A stretch of 64,000 bases of DNA from Arabidopsis thaliana (Eukaryota; Streptophyta; Magnoliopsida; Brassicales; Brassicaceae), in contig NC_003070.9 in the NCBI RefSeq assembly GCF_000001735.4, positions 4,774,001 to 4,838,000 on the forward strand. The letters are read 5' to 3'. Position 1 is the stretch's first letter, and the number at the start of each line of letters is the position of its first letter. The notes beneath the pieces are model-generated. The model was not told the origin of the DNA and ran no database searches. It saw only the letters and a program-made list of their open reading frames with translations. Shown in pieces: positions 14,530-26,384 of the stretch. The translations under genes were made by a program, and so were the position numbers.

Positions 14530-15586
14530 TTATTTTTTTGCTTTCTTCGCCTTTTGCTCCCTCCTCGAGAATTTCCGATCGTGCTTTCCTCAAAAGCATT
14601 TCTGTTTCTCGTCGTCGGAGCCCGACGACAGATCTCTGAATCGCTGGAGAAACAGTAAGTAAATCTACAGATCTCGTTTCTTCGAACTTCTTCTTCGTAT
14701 ACTATTTGTTTGTATCGTTCCTTCGTTGTGCATTGATGTTCTTAATGATTACTAGAATCTAAGTCAGAAGTTACCTCTATTTGTTCTTCTTCTATATTTG
14801 AACTAGATTTCGTTCTAGCGTCGAACAAACTCCTCGTTTTCTTTGATTCGCATTGCTGGTGATTTTCCTGAATTTCGAGATTTAGCGAGACGTGTCTCGA
14901 GTTCTCTTGTGTTGACGGGATTTTTCTTATCTGGAGAACTGATAATAGTTTCATGACACTGTCACTGGTCTGTTGAATTGTAGTTTAAACTTATTCCATC
15001 GGATATAGTGACTCTTAACTCTATAAGTTGCTGATTTTGTAGATGGGTTTAGTGTTATCAGGTTTATTGATGTAACAACGAGTTTACAAACTTTGCTATT
15101 TAGGGATCTGTAGGAATTCGTTTTTTTGGGGGCTCAAATTGTTGGAAATAGTTGCTTAGCTATTCACAATCTAAATGTGATTTGGGAAATCTGCAACATA
15201 TGTTATTACTATGGAAGAGGTTACTCTATATAGTTACTAAATTATCAGCATGGTTTCTGACCATTATAGAATTCTTTGCTTGTGGTTTATTTGTTTGAAT
15301 CAAAGTGGTTTCATTCAGAGACAGCGTTGTAGATTTTGATTATCTCTGTAATGTATGATGTGAAAAGTTACGCCACTTTCTATCTTATTAGCTCTTGAAA
15401 TGCATCTATTATCTGTTTTAAAATAAGATTTTTTAAATTTAATTTGTTTTTTTTTGCCAGTAATGATTGAGTTTGGCCTCTATCTGTGAAGGGTATATGC
15501 TCCGGCTGTATCTACTTTATATTCTGCCAGGAAGATTGTGAGCATTGAAGTGCCTTGGGCTCTGGCTGAAGATTTGAGCAGATTAA
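14530..15586 (+). other. GNOM 5' leader with an intron
   Basis: A pyrimidine-rich leader exon appears to end at 14654 before the strong donor GTAAGT (14655). An acceptor TTTTTTGCCAG ends at 15460, so a leader intron of about 806 bases is likely. The second leader exon (15461-15586) contains the two uORFs listed separately. The leader start is approximate. Confidence 0.5.
15463..15541 (+). promoter_or_regulatory. Two upstream ORFs in the GNOM leader
   Basis: In the second leader exon, uORF1 (15463-15489) encodes MIEFGLYL and stops at TGA. uORF2 (15497-15541) encodes MLRLYLLYILPGRL and stops at TGA, 45 bases before the main ATG. Both are out of the way of the main frame, so ribosomes must reinitiate or leak past them. 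Whether both lie in the mature leader depends on the inferred acceptor at 15460. Confidence 0.5.
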
Positions 15587-18500
15587 ATGGGTCGCCTAAA
15601 GTTGCATTCTGGAATCAAGGCCATTGAGGAAGAACCTGAGGACTTTGAGTGTACTGATTCAAGTAATACAACCACTTTAGCATGCATGATTGATACGGAA
15701 ATTGCTGCTGTTTTAGCGGTTATGAGAAGAAATGTAAGATGGGGAGGTCGATACATGTCTGGTGATGATCAACTAGAACACTCGTTGATTCAGTCACTTA
15801 AAGCTCTTAGAAAACAGGTGTTCTCATGGAACCAGCCGTGGCATACAATTAGTCCCATGTTGTATCTTCAGCCCTTTCTTGATGTGATACGGTCAGATGA
15901 AACTGGAGCACCAATAACCAGCATTGCTTTGTCATCAGTTTACAAGATCTTAAACCTGAATGTAATTGATCAAAATACTGCGAATATTGAAGACGCTATG
16001 CACTTGGTAGTTGATTCTGTGACAAGCTGTCGATTTGAGGTGACAGATCCTGCATCAGAAGAGGTTGTGCTAATGAAGATACTTCAGGTTCTTCTAGCAT
16101 GTATGAAAAATAAAGCATCAGTTATGCTAAGCAATCAGCATGTATGCACTGTCGTCAACACTTGTTTTCGTGTTGTCCACCAAGCAGGAATGAAAGGTGA
16201 GTTATTGCAACGAGTAGCTCGCCACACGATGCATGAATTAGTGAGGTGTATCTTCTCGCATCTCCCAGATGTTGAAAGAACAGAAACTACACTTGTCAAC
16301 AGAGCTGGTAGCATCAAACAAGAGGTATGGTATTGGGGTCCTTGTTATTTCCTTTCTAGTTGGTTACAAGTCAGTTTGGTCCTGTAGGATGTTCTGAGAT
16401 TAAATAAAAACATGATACTACAGTAGCTAGGTTCCTTTACTTGCAACCTAGAAAATTGAAAAAGCAGAGAAACTATTTAAATAGAAATGATAAAGAGCCA
16501 TAGATTTGGCGATTTGTTAAATATAGGTCTGCAACTTACTCTTGAACTTCAAAATTATGTAGACGCTTGTTTTCATTCAGATAGGAAAATATATTTTTCC
16601 TAGTGCGAGTCAAAGATCACTACTAGAGAATTTAGACCAGAAACTCTGTAGATAGTGAATAATTAATTTCATACGGAATAATTTTCCCAACAAATGCTGG
16701 ATTTTAAGCCTTCTTCCCTTGATTCATATATCACTAATTATTGTACAATAATTAGTGATGGTGTTTTGCATGGTCGCAGAAAGCTGGAGTAGACAGTGAT
16801 TATGCCATTGTGAGTAAACCAGTCGAGGATGGAAATGCTAATTCCGAGTATGATGTTGAAAATTCTATGGCAACTTTTGCAACTGGTGCTCAAAGTTTGA
16901 TGGATGATGGACCAGTTGGCCCTGGAAGCAGAAAGCCGGCTTCTCCATATGATTTGCATATAATGACAGAGCCATACGGAGTCCCAAGTATGGTGGAAAT
17001 TTTTCACTTCTTGTGCTCTTTGTTAAATGTGGTCGAACATGTTGGTATGGGATCCCGATCAAACACCATAGCATTTGACGAAGATGTGCCTCTGTTTGCG
17101 TTGAACTTGATCAACTCAGCCATTGAATTGGGTGGATCGTCCATCCGCCATCACCCAAGATTGTTAAGCCTAATTCAAGATGAGTTATTTCGTAACTTGA
17201 TGCAGTTCGGATTGTCGATGAGCCCCCTGATTCTTTCGATGGTTTGCAGCATTGTGCTCAATTTGTATCAACATCTACGAACTGAACTCAAGTTGCAGCT
17301 TGAGGCATTCTTTTCATGTGTGATTCTAAGGCTTGCTCAAGGAAAATATGGGCCCTCGTATCAGCAGCAAGAGGTTGCTATGGAGGCTCTTGTGAATTTT
17401 TGTAGGCAGAAGAGTTTTATGGTTGAAATGTATGCCAATCTCGATTGTGATATAACTTGCAGCAACGTGTTTGAGGAGCTGTCTAATCTTCTCTCGAAGA
17501 GCACATTTCCTGTGAACTGTCCTTTGTCTGCAATGCACATTCTTGCTCTGGATGGCCTAATCGCTGTTATTCAGGGAATGGCCGAGAGGATAAGTAATGG
17601 ATTGACTGGTTTGGATTTGGGTCCTGTCCATCTTGATGAGTACACGCCTTTCTGGATGGTTAAGTGTGACAACTATAGTGATCCAAATCACTGGGTTTCA
17701 TTTGTCCGCAGGAGAAAATATATCAAGAGAAGGTTAATGATTGGAGCAGATCATTTTAACAGGGATCCAAAGAAGGGGTTAGAGTTTCTCCAAGGCACAC
17801 ATCTTTTGCCTGACAAACTCGATCCCCAAAGTGTTGCTTGCTTTTTTAGATATACTGCTGGGCTTGATAAGAACCTTGTTGGGGATTTTCTTGGAAATCA
17901 TGACGAATTTTGTGTTCAAGTTCTCAATGAGTTTGCTGGGACTTTCGATTTCCAGTACATGAATCTGGATACTGCACTCCGACTCTTCTTGGAAACCTTC
18001 AGGTTGCCTGGAGAATCCCAGAAAATACAGAGAGTGCTTGAGGCGTTCTCTGAAAGATACTATATGCAATCTCCTGAGATTCTGGCCAACAAGGATGCTG
18101 CTCTTGTGTTATCATACTCTATTATCATGCTTAACACTGATCAGCACAACGTTCAAGTAAAGAAAAAGATGACAGAAGAGGATTTCATTCGCAATAATAG
18201 GCATATCAATGGAGGAAATGATCTACCTCGAGAATTCTTGTCTGAACTCTTTCACTCCATCTGCAACAATGAGATCAGGACTACTCCAGAACAAGGTGCA
18301 GGCTTTCCTGAAATGACTCCCAGCCGTTGGATTGATTTGATGCATAAATCAAAGAAAACTGCTCCATATATTCTGGCTGATTCAAGGGCTTATCTTGACC
18401 ATGATATGTTTGCTATCATGTCTGGTCCAACCATTGCTGCCATATCAGTCGTTTTTGACCATGCAGAACATGAAGACGTTTACCAGACATGCATCGATGG

Positions 18501-20397
18501 ATTCTTGGCTATAGCTAAAATTTCTGCCTGTCATCATCTTGAAGATGTGCTTGATGATCTGGTTGTCTCTCTCTGCAAATTCACAACTCTGTTGAATCCA
18601 TCATCTGTTGATGAACCCGTTCTTGCATTTGGTGATGACGCAAAAGCAAGGATGGCTACTATCACAATTTTTACCATTGCAAACAAATATGGAGATTATA
18701 TACGTACGGGTTGGAGGAACATATTGGACTGTATCTTACGGCTACATAAACTTGGACTTCTGCCAGCTCGTGTAGCCAGTGATGCAGCTGATGAATCAGA
18801 ACATTCATCTGAGCAAGGGCAAGGAAAGCCCCTCGCGAATTCCCTATCTTCAGCTCATCTACAGTCAATGGGAACTCCGAGGAGATCTTCCGGATTGATG
18901 GGAAGATTTAGTCAGCTTCTTTCACTTGATACAGAAGAGCCAAGATCACAGCCTACTGAGCAACAGCTTGCAGCTCATCAACGAACACTTCAAACAATTC
19001 AGAAATGTCACATTGACAGCATATTTACCGAAAGCAAGTTTCTACAAGCTGAATCTTTGTTGCAGCTTGCGCGTGCTCTCATTTGGGCTGCAGGTAGGCC
19101 ACAGAAAGGAACCAGTTCTCCAGAGGATGAGGATACTGCGGTTTTCTGTCTGGAATTGCTTATTGCAATCACTCTAAACAACAGAGACAGGATCGTTCTC
19201 CTATGGCAAGGCGTCTATGAACATATAGCTACAATTGCTCAGTCAACGGTGATGCCCTGCAACTTAGTGGATAAAGCTATTTTTGGTCTACTTCGGATCT
19301 GCCAGAGACTACTTCCTTATAAAGAAAGCCTAGCTGATGAGCTTTTGAGATCTCTTCAGCTTGTGCTGAAACTGGATGCACGTGTTGCAGATGCCTATTG
19401 TGAGCAAATTGCAATTGAAGTCAGCCGTCTTGTGAAAGCCAATGCTAATCACATCAGGTCTCAGGCGGGTTGGAGAACAATCACATCCTTACTCTCCATC
19501 ACAGCGCGGCACCCAGAAGCTTCTGAATCAGGATTTGATGCCGTATCCTTTGTTATGTCTGAAGGAACTCACCTGTATCCAGCCAATTATGTACTCTGTG
19601 TTGATGCTGCAAGACAGTTTGCTGAATCCCGCGTGGGACAGTCCGAACGCTCTATCCGTGCCCTTGATCTAATGGGAGATTCATTAGAATTTTTGGCTAA
19701 ATGGGCTCTCTCAGCTAAGGAAAACATGGGAGAAGAAGATTTCGGGAAGATGTCACAAGATATTGGGGAAATGTGGTTAAGGCTTGTTCAAGGACTAAGA
19801 AAAGTGTGTTTAGACCAGAGGGAGGATGTCCGAAACCACGCTTTACAGTCATTACAGAAGTGTTTAGGCGGAGTAGACGGAATCAACCTAGCTCATAGCA
19901 TGTGGTCTCAATGCTTTGACAAAGTAATCTTCACGGTTTTGGATGACTTACTTGAGATAGCTGCTGGGTCACAGAAAGACTACCGAAACATGGAAGGCAC
20001 ATTGCTTCTCGCAATCAAACTTCTCTCCAAAGTGTTTCTTCAGCAACTCCAAGAGCTATCTCAGTTATCAACCTTCTGCAAGCTATGGCTCGGTGTTCTA
20101 ACTCGAATGGAGAAATACATGAAAGTGAAAGTAAGAGGCAAAAAAAGCGACAAGCTACAAGAATCAGTACCAGAGCTTCTCAAAAACATATTGCTGGTGA
20201 TGAAGACGAAAGGCGTGCTATTGCAAAGAAGTGCTCTTGGTGGAGATAGCTTATGGGAGCTAACATGGCTTCATGTGAATAACATTGCACCGTCTATGCG
20301 ACTGGAGCTATTCCCTGATCAAGAATCCTCACAACTTGGTGATGATGAAACCGTATCGAATGGCTTATCTTCTCCTGAAAACACAACTGGTTCGTGA
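15587..20397 (+). CDS. GN: GNOM, large ARF guanine-nucleotide exchange factor (GBF1 type)
   Basis: Two coding exons, 15587-16324 (738 nt) and 16780-20397 (3,618 nt), give exactly 1,451 residues, the known GNOM length. Exon 1 is the DCB dimerisation/cyclophilin-binding domain (1-246). The HUS box NLDCD is at about 466-470. The SEC7 catalytic domain spans about 557-752, with the glutamic finger E658 in FRLPGE and M696 in YSIIMLNTDQHN, the residue that makes GNOM sensitive to brefeldin A. The HDS helical regions follow to the end. The protein swaps GDP for GTP on ARF1-class GTPases for Golgi/endosomal vesicle budding and supports polar recycling of the PIN1 auxin exporter; loss gives gnom/emb30 embryos. 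The catalytic residue and all domains are intact. The single coding intron contains a perfect palindrome next to its 3' splice site. Confidence 0.98.
16730..16759. repeat. 30-bp perfect palindrome in the GNOM intron
   Basis: ATCACTAATTATTGT (16730-16744) is followed at once by its exact reverse complement ACAATAATTAGTGAT (16745-16759). It ends 20 bases before the exon at 16780. The left arm contains ACTAAT, a plausible branch-point sequence, so in RNA the branch point could be paired in a hairpin of up to 13 bp. Confidence 0.9.
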
Positions 20398-20809
20398 CCT
20401 TACAAGTGAGATCATTAGGTGAGTTTCTTTCGAATATCCATATAAGTACTGTGAAAGTGAAAGCTTCTTATGTAACACCTCTCTACGTTTTTTTTTGTAA
20501 TATATAAGTCTTTCTAATTCAGAGACTCGTATTAATTAAGCAAGTTTCTTAATTACGACTTTGTTAATCACGGACCTTTGGAACGAGGTAGAAGGTCTTG
20601 AACATGTGTGGAACCCACCAAAGGAAAAATATCAGTAGATTCAGGAGAGTTGTTAAATTTTGCCTCCACGAGTTTTTTTCTTTTCTTCTTGTTGAGTCGT
20701 TTACGTCACGTCGAGAATTTTCTCTTTTCCCGAGAAAATTAAGAAAGGATCGTTTGATTTTCTAAGAAGGGAAAGATAAACAGTGAATTAGAAAGAGAAG
20801 GAAGTTTCA
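20398..20809. other. Intergenic: GNOM 3' UTR and next promoter
   Basis: The first ~150 bases are the GNOM 3' UTR; the remainder is the short promoter and leader of the DUF3110-like gene, including CGTCACGTCGAG near 20704. No coding signal is seen. Confidence 0.6.
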
Positions 20810-22476
20810 ATGGAATCGCTAACATCTATTTCTCCTTCCATAATTCTTCCTCCGGCCACCACTACTACGATCCCCGTTTCAACTTCACGATCAGTGTTGA
20901 TTCGTCTTCCTTCACGCCGTTCTTCTTACCTTTTCGGCTTGTCCAGCTCCGGGAGACGGATTTCGATTTCTAGAAGAAGACACTTCGTTAGCTGTAAATC
21001 GACCGGCGGCGGAGGAGGAGGATCAGATAAGCTTGGTGGCGATGAAGAAGAGAGCGAGGAAGTTGAGAAGGCGCTTCACTTGGATGGTACGATCCCTGGG
21101 ACTTCCGATGAGTTTGTAAGGCAAGTTTCGTCGCGTGCTTACGACATGCGTCGGAAACTTGAGCAGACGTTTGATTCCACTAGCTATGACGGTATAATCT
21201 CTATCGCTCTCAATTCCTGCGTTTACTTTGATTTTGGTGATGCAAAATTAATACTTTCGTTGATGCAACTAACTTGATCAGAGTTTCTTAAAGATTGTCT
21301 AGGAAGTTTGGGAACTGTAGTAGTTTGAAATTCCCTTAGTGCCTTGTTTTTGTTAACAGGAGTCAAATCGTTTTGTTGAACAATGTCAGAATTTAGTCAC
21401 TGTGTCACACACAACCGGTGAAGAAGCTCTCCATTGATAGATGTAGTGTTAGTTATGATTCAAAAGTTTGTGTTCTGCATACCATTTCTTTAGTTCCCCA
21501 GGAGAAGAGTGCTTCAGCTGAACTATGATGAGGAAAATTGTTCATTTCTAGATTCCACTCTTACAGTAAGATTGCAAGCACGGTTTTATCATCTCATCTT
21601 TCACATAGTGCTGATGCATAGGAATATCAAAGCAATAGGAACATAAGTGTTTTATTCAATTTAAGCTTGTATTCATCTAAAGTTAATAAATTGATGTTGT
21701 TCCTTTAGTGCTCTGTATCTTTGACTGAGTGATTTCGTTGAGAACCATTTCTCTCACTGTGGCTTCTCACAATCTTAGTGTTGGAGTCCAACCCATGGAG
21801 AGGAGATTCGAAGCCTGTATATGTATTAACACATAGAGAAAACCAGATATGTACCATGAAAACAAGAACAAACCACAGGTTCCAACTCTATTCCACTCAA
21901 GTTTTTTTTTATAGTTTTAGTTTTCTTCTCCCTATGACATTAGCAATCCTTATAAACAGTGAAGTAGAAAAAGAGCTTGGACTGTTGTTCCCTAGTAGGA
22001 TCAGCAACCAGACAAAGCAGGCTAGACCCAAAACTAAATTCGATATGCTCGTAGAAGACATTCGAGATGGAGTACTGGTAAGTATTCTCACTGAATCACT
22101 TTCAAGACCTTATGAAACCCAGACAACGTGATATGCCTAGTTTTTATCTCAAAGGTTTTCGAAGATGTGAATGAGGCTGTTAGATACTGTGACCTATTAC
22201 AAGGGGGAGGGAAAGGGTGTGAAGGTGTCGCTGAGATTGAGGCCTCCTCTGTAAGATTATGAGACAAAGATATCATCTAATTCTAGAACTTGTTGCCTTT
22301 AAACATTTGAAATGATCTGCTTTTTTTTTTTTGAATAGGTTTTTGATCTTTGTCGGAAAACAAGGTCTCTGGCAGTGCTCTTCCGCCGTGGAAGAACACC
22401 ACCTACACCTCAGACGCTGGAACGTAATCTCGGATCCCGGAAGCGTTCTCTTGAGGACTTGAGGGATAATAAATAG
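20810..22476 (+). CDS. Predicted plastid protein with DUF3110-like region
   Basis: Exons 20810-21191, 21779-21878, 21960-22077, 22155-22250 and 22339-22476 join in frame to 277 residues. The first ~65 residues are rich in Ser, Arg and Thr with few acids (RLPSRRSSYLFG, RRISISRRRHF), a good chloroplast transit peptide. A Gly run and an acidic linker follow. From about residue 129, VYVLTHRENQICTMKTR, LVEDIRDGVLVFEDVNEAVRY and EASSVFDLCRKTRS resemble DUF3110, a cyanobacterial/plastid family of unknown function. The C-terminal tail (RRGRTPPTPQTLERNL) is basic. The short second exon was chosen because it alone restores frame across both neighbours. Probably At1g13990. No enzymatic motif is visible. 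Confidence 0.8.
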
Positions 22477-23605
22477 CTTGTGAAACAATGTATTAATTTT
22501 ACTTGCAATAATTGAAAATACTTTGTATAGACTAAACAGTAATTAACCGTGGGTGATACTGTGTATATATATAAAATGCATTTTACTTGTGCTCCATAAC
22601 TTTTTTTTGTTCCTTATAATTCTCTTGAAGTTGCGCTCTTTTCTTTGAAGGCTTTAAAGCTAACACTAGTAGGTAATGTATTACTTGGTCAATCAACATG
22701 TGAGTATTTATAGTATCTATGATTAGTTGACAAAAAAGACCATTGTATATTGAACTTCTTAACATGAAAAATAGTGACTTTTTTTTGTTTAGATAAAAAT
22801 AGATATGCTAAAGGCATATGCTAGTGTATTATTAATAAAAATCATGTGATAGATGTGATTCCATGTTATCCGGATCGTTGACTTGACTTAGTACCCATAA
22901 CGTTTATTATATAATTCATATAGCATTTTATGATTGTCAAATTTATATTTATACATATGATAGACTATTATGTCAAAAAGACAGGTAAAGCCACTTTGTT
23001 TACTTATTCTTTCTTAACTCAAAACTCCAAAGGGTAAAATCAAGGTGACCATTACTCTTTCAGTTTCAAAAGATTGTATTATTGTAACAAGGTGACCATT
23101 ACTCTTAAAATTTATTCAAAAATAACCAAATCTAAACTAAAACGTAACTAAAATTTGATATTATTCATGAAATTCTAAGAACAAATCCAACATGATCCCT
23201 TAATAATTTCCCTTTAGTAGTCTAGCCTTCTTAGTCGGTCACTAATAATAAAGAGTAAAGAGACCAAAAGAGAGAAGTCTTAGATAACGGTGACAGAGTT
23301 AAAAAAGAACTCACTAAAATAGACGGAGGAAAAAGTCATCAATTCAACTTGACGGCTAAGTTAACGGCGATTATCTTCGTTCACACAAGCAACACAAAAG
23401 AGAAAACATGAATCATCTCTCTCTCCCTCTCTCCGGTTCCACAGTAAAGAATTGATTCCTCAATCTCACGCGGAAGCAAAATCCAAATTCTAAAATTCTA
23501 AGAAACCACTCTAATCACATCGCTCTATCGATCAAAATCGAAACCCTTATTCAAAAATCTCTTATTTTTTCCATTTTTCTCTCAATCATCTGAATCGGTT
23601 TTGAG
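22477..23605. other. Intergenic: 3' UTR and VIK promoter/leader
   Basis: AT-rich DNA without coding signal. A 16-base direct repeat, AAGGTGACCATTACTC, occurs at about 23042 and 23089. The last ~200 bases, with CT-rich tracts near 23418, are the probable VIK leader. Confidence 0.55.
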
Positions 23606-26043
23606 ATGAGCTCCGATTCACCGGCGGCTGGAGACGGTGGCGAACAAGCCGCTGCGGGAACAAGCGTGCCTTCACCTTCATACGACAAACAAAAGGAGAA
23701 GGCACGTGTGAGTAGAACATCTCTGATACTATGGCACGCGCACCAAAACGACGCAGCTGCAGTTCGGAAACTCTTGGAGGAAGATCCGACTTTGGTTCAC
23801 GCTAGAGACTATGACAAACGAACGCCTCTCCACGTGGCGTCGCTTCATGGATGGATCGATGTTGTTAAATGTCTGCTTGAGTTTGGTGCTGATGTCAATG
23901 CTCAGGATAGGTGGAAGAACACGGTAAAGCCTCTTCCTTTTTATTTTGAATTTTGGGTTGCTTCTTCAAGTTTCTTAACTTTGTTATGATTCTGATCTAA
24001 AACTTATTGTTGTATTTGTGGGTATTTGCAGCCACTGGCTGATGCAGAAGGAGCTAGGAAGCAGAAAATGATTGAACTGCTGAAATCTCATGGTGGTTTG
24101 TCTTATGTGAGTTTTTGAATTCCCTTTTCTGATCTTTGTATAGCTTTAGGTTAGACATTGTTCCTTTTGTTTCATTTGTTAGGGTAGGTGATGATTGCTA
24201 TTGAATATGAAAATGTTTTTTGCAAAATTTAGAAACTTTCGTATCTCTCTGAAGTAGCTGCTTAATGCAGTGTTGTTTGTTATTCTTTAGTGTTTCTATT
24301 AGTCATTTTTGTTGTTGTGTGTGGATAGTTGTTCATATGTAGCTGAGTAAATTCACTATGCAGGGTCAAAACGGAAGTCACTTTGAACCAAAGCCTGTGC
24401 CACCACCAATTCCAAAGAAATGTGACTGGGAAATTGAACCTGCTGAGCTGGATTTTTCAAATGCTGCAATGATTGGAAAGGTATGATTTGTGCTTTTGCT
24501 TATCCGTGTTTAGTTCAATATAATGGAGTTTTGAGCAAATGAGTTTCTTTTGGCTAATTTGGGGTTGGTCACATTCTTTTAGGGTTCATTTGGTGAGATT
24601 GTGAAAGCCTATTGGAGAGGAACACCGGTAGCTGTGAAACGTATTCTTCCTTCTCTTTCAGATGATAGACTGGTTATGTAAGTTCTTACTTCTCTCTTAT
24701 ATCCCAATTATTATTGTCGAAGAAGTTTCTAGCTTTTAGCTGATACTTTGGTATCGCTCTCACCTAAGATTCTTGTGTTTCCATACTTGTTGTGATATAC
24801 AGTCAGGACTTCAGGCATGAGGTTGATTTGCTAGTTAAGCTTCGCCATCCAAATATAGTCCAATTCTTAGGAGCGGTAACCGAAAGAAAGCCCCTTATGT
24901 TAATCACTGAGTACTTACGCGGGGTAGGTTTTCACTATCCGCTTTCTTTTTCTTATGCAATTTTTCTTCTTGGCTAAATAAATGATTCATCTTTTTGACA
25001 GGGAGATCTTCATCAATACCTCAAGGAGAAGGGCGGTCTTACTCCAACAACTGCTGTCAACTTTGCTTTGGATATCGCGAGGTACTTGAAGTTTTAACAT
25101 TCGAGATATTATGTGAGAATTTGTTCATCATATTTAGCCTGAGTGTTTTCGAAAATTTGTTGTTACAGAGGAATGACATATCTTCACAATGAACCTAATG
25201 TTATCATTCACCGAGATCTTAAACCAAGGTAATCAAAATCGCTTCATATATATAGCTCCTTAGTTTCTTACTTCAAATCCGCTGCTCATAAATCGCTTCT
25301 TGCATTTTATATTTCAGGAACGTTCTTCTGGTTAATTCTAGTGCAGACCACTTGAAAGTTGGAGACTTTGGACTTAGTAAGCTCATAAAAGTTCAAAACT
25401 CTCATGATGTCTACAAAATGACTGGAGAAACAGGAAGCTGTAAGTGTTGTTCTATAGTAAAATCGGAGGTCCTCTGCCTTCTTTTCCTTTCATTTCTTTA
25501 ACTTCACCTTCTTTGTTTCTCTTCTTCGTGCAACAAAACCAGATCGTTATATGGCTCCTGAAGTATTCAAGCATAGAAGATATGACAAGAAAGTCGATGT
25601 CTTCTCCTTTGCAATGATACTTTACGAGGTACTAAGATCTTAACTATAAAACTTCCTTTCTCTACTACAAAAAACAAAACCAAAGTTCAGAAAATCTTAA
25701 CCTTAATTTCATTACCACATTGTACCCAGATGCTTGAAGGAGAGCCACCATTTGCGAACCATGAGCCATATGAAGCAGCCAAACATGTATCTGATGGACA
25801 TAGACCTACATTCCGTTCCAAAGGATGCACACCAGATCTAAGAGAGTAAGAAAAATACGAGGCCATATGCACCGGTATTACTCTACCGGTTATCTAACTA
25901 ATTTTCTCTTTTATAGGTTAATTGTGAAATGCTGGGACGCAGACATGAACCAGAGACCGTCGTTTCTGGACATTCTCAAGAGACTTGAAAAGATCAAGGA
26001 AACTCTACCATCAGATCACCATTGGGGCTTATTCACTTCATAA
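23606..26043 (+). CDS. VIK: Ankyrin-repeat Raf-like protein kinase (VH1-interacting kinase)
   Basis: Eleven exons (23606-23923, 24032-24106, 24364-24480, 24583-24677, 24803-24923, 25002-25081, 25169-25228, 25318-25439, 25543-25628, 25730-25845, 25917-26043) give 438 residues. Ankyrin repeats cover about 37-125 (DYDKRTPLHVASLHGWIDVVKCLLEFGADVN is the clearest, at 68-98). The kinase domain runs from about 165: glycine loop GKGSFG, Lys189 in VAVK, catalytic HRDLKPRN (Asp285), DFG (Asp305) and APE. All catalytic residues are present, so it should be active; the layout is that of plant MAPKKK group C (Raf-like, ILK family). VIK is reported to bind the BRL2/VH1 receptor kinase in leaf vein patterning and to phosphorylate the tonoplast sugar transporter TMT1. 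It is convergent with the p24 gene, 341 bp apart. Confidence 0.96.
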
Positions 26044-26384
26044 TACACAAAATCCATTATTTAAGCACAAAAACAACCAGAAACAAGAAAGTATCATTCT
26101 CTGTTTGCCTTATTAATCTCTGTTTCATTTCTTTTGTAAAGATTGTTTCTTTTTCATCTTTTCATTTGCTTTAAAAGAGTGTGAGATAGAAAGCTTTTAT
26201 TGTTGTTACATGGATTGGATTGAGTTTGCAGGTTAATGAGAAGTTCATATCATATCAGACAGGATAAAATGTCTGTTTCCGAAAAATTCAGTAACAAAAT
26301 GAAAAATGAGTTCAGTAGTGTATATAAAGCTATAGTCATAGGGTTTTCAATACAATCTCTGCCCTCAGGAGATGGTAATGGTTT
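26044..26384. other. Convergent 3' intergenic region
   Basis: This holds the 3' UTRs of VIK (+) and the p24 gene (-). Short open frames here have no family resemblance. Confidence 0.65.

Noticed and set aside
18926..19672. Alternative-frame ORFs inside the GNOM large exon
   Set aside because: They are shifted readings of the intact 1,206-codon exon and have no conserved motifs.
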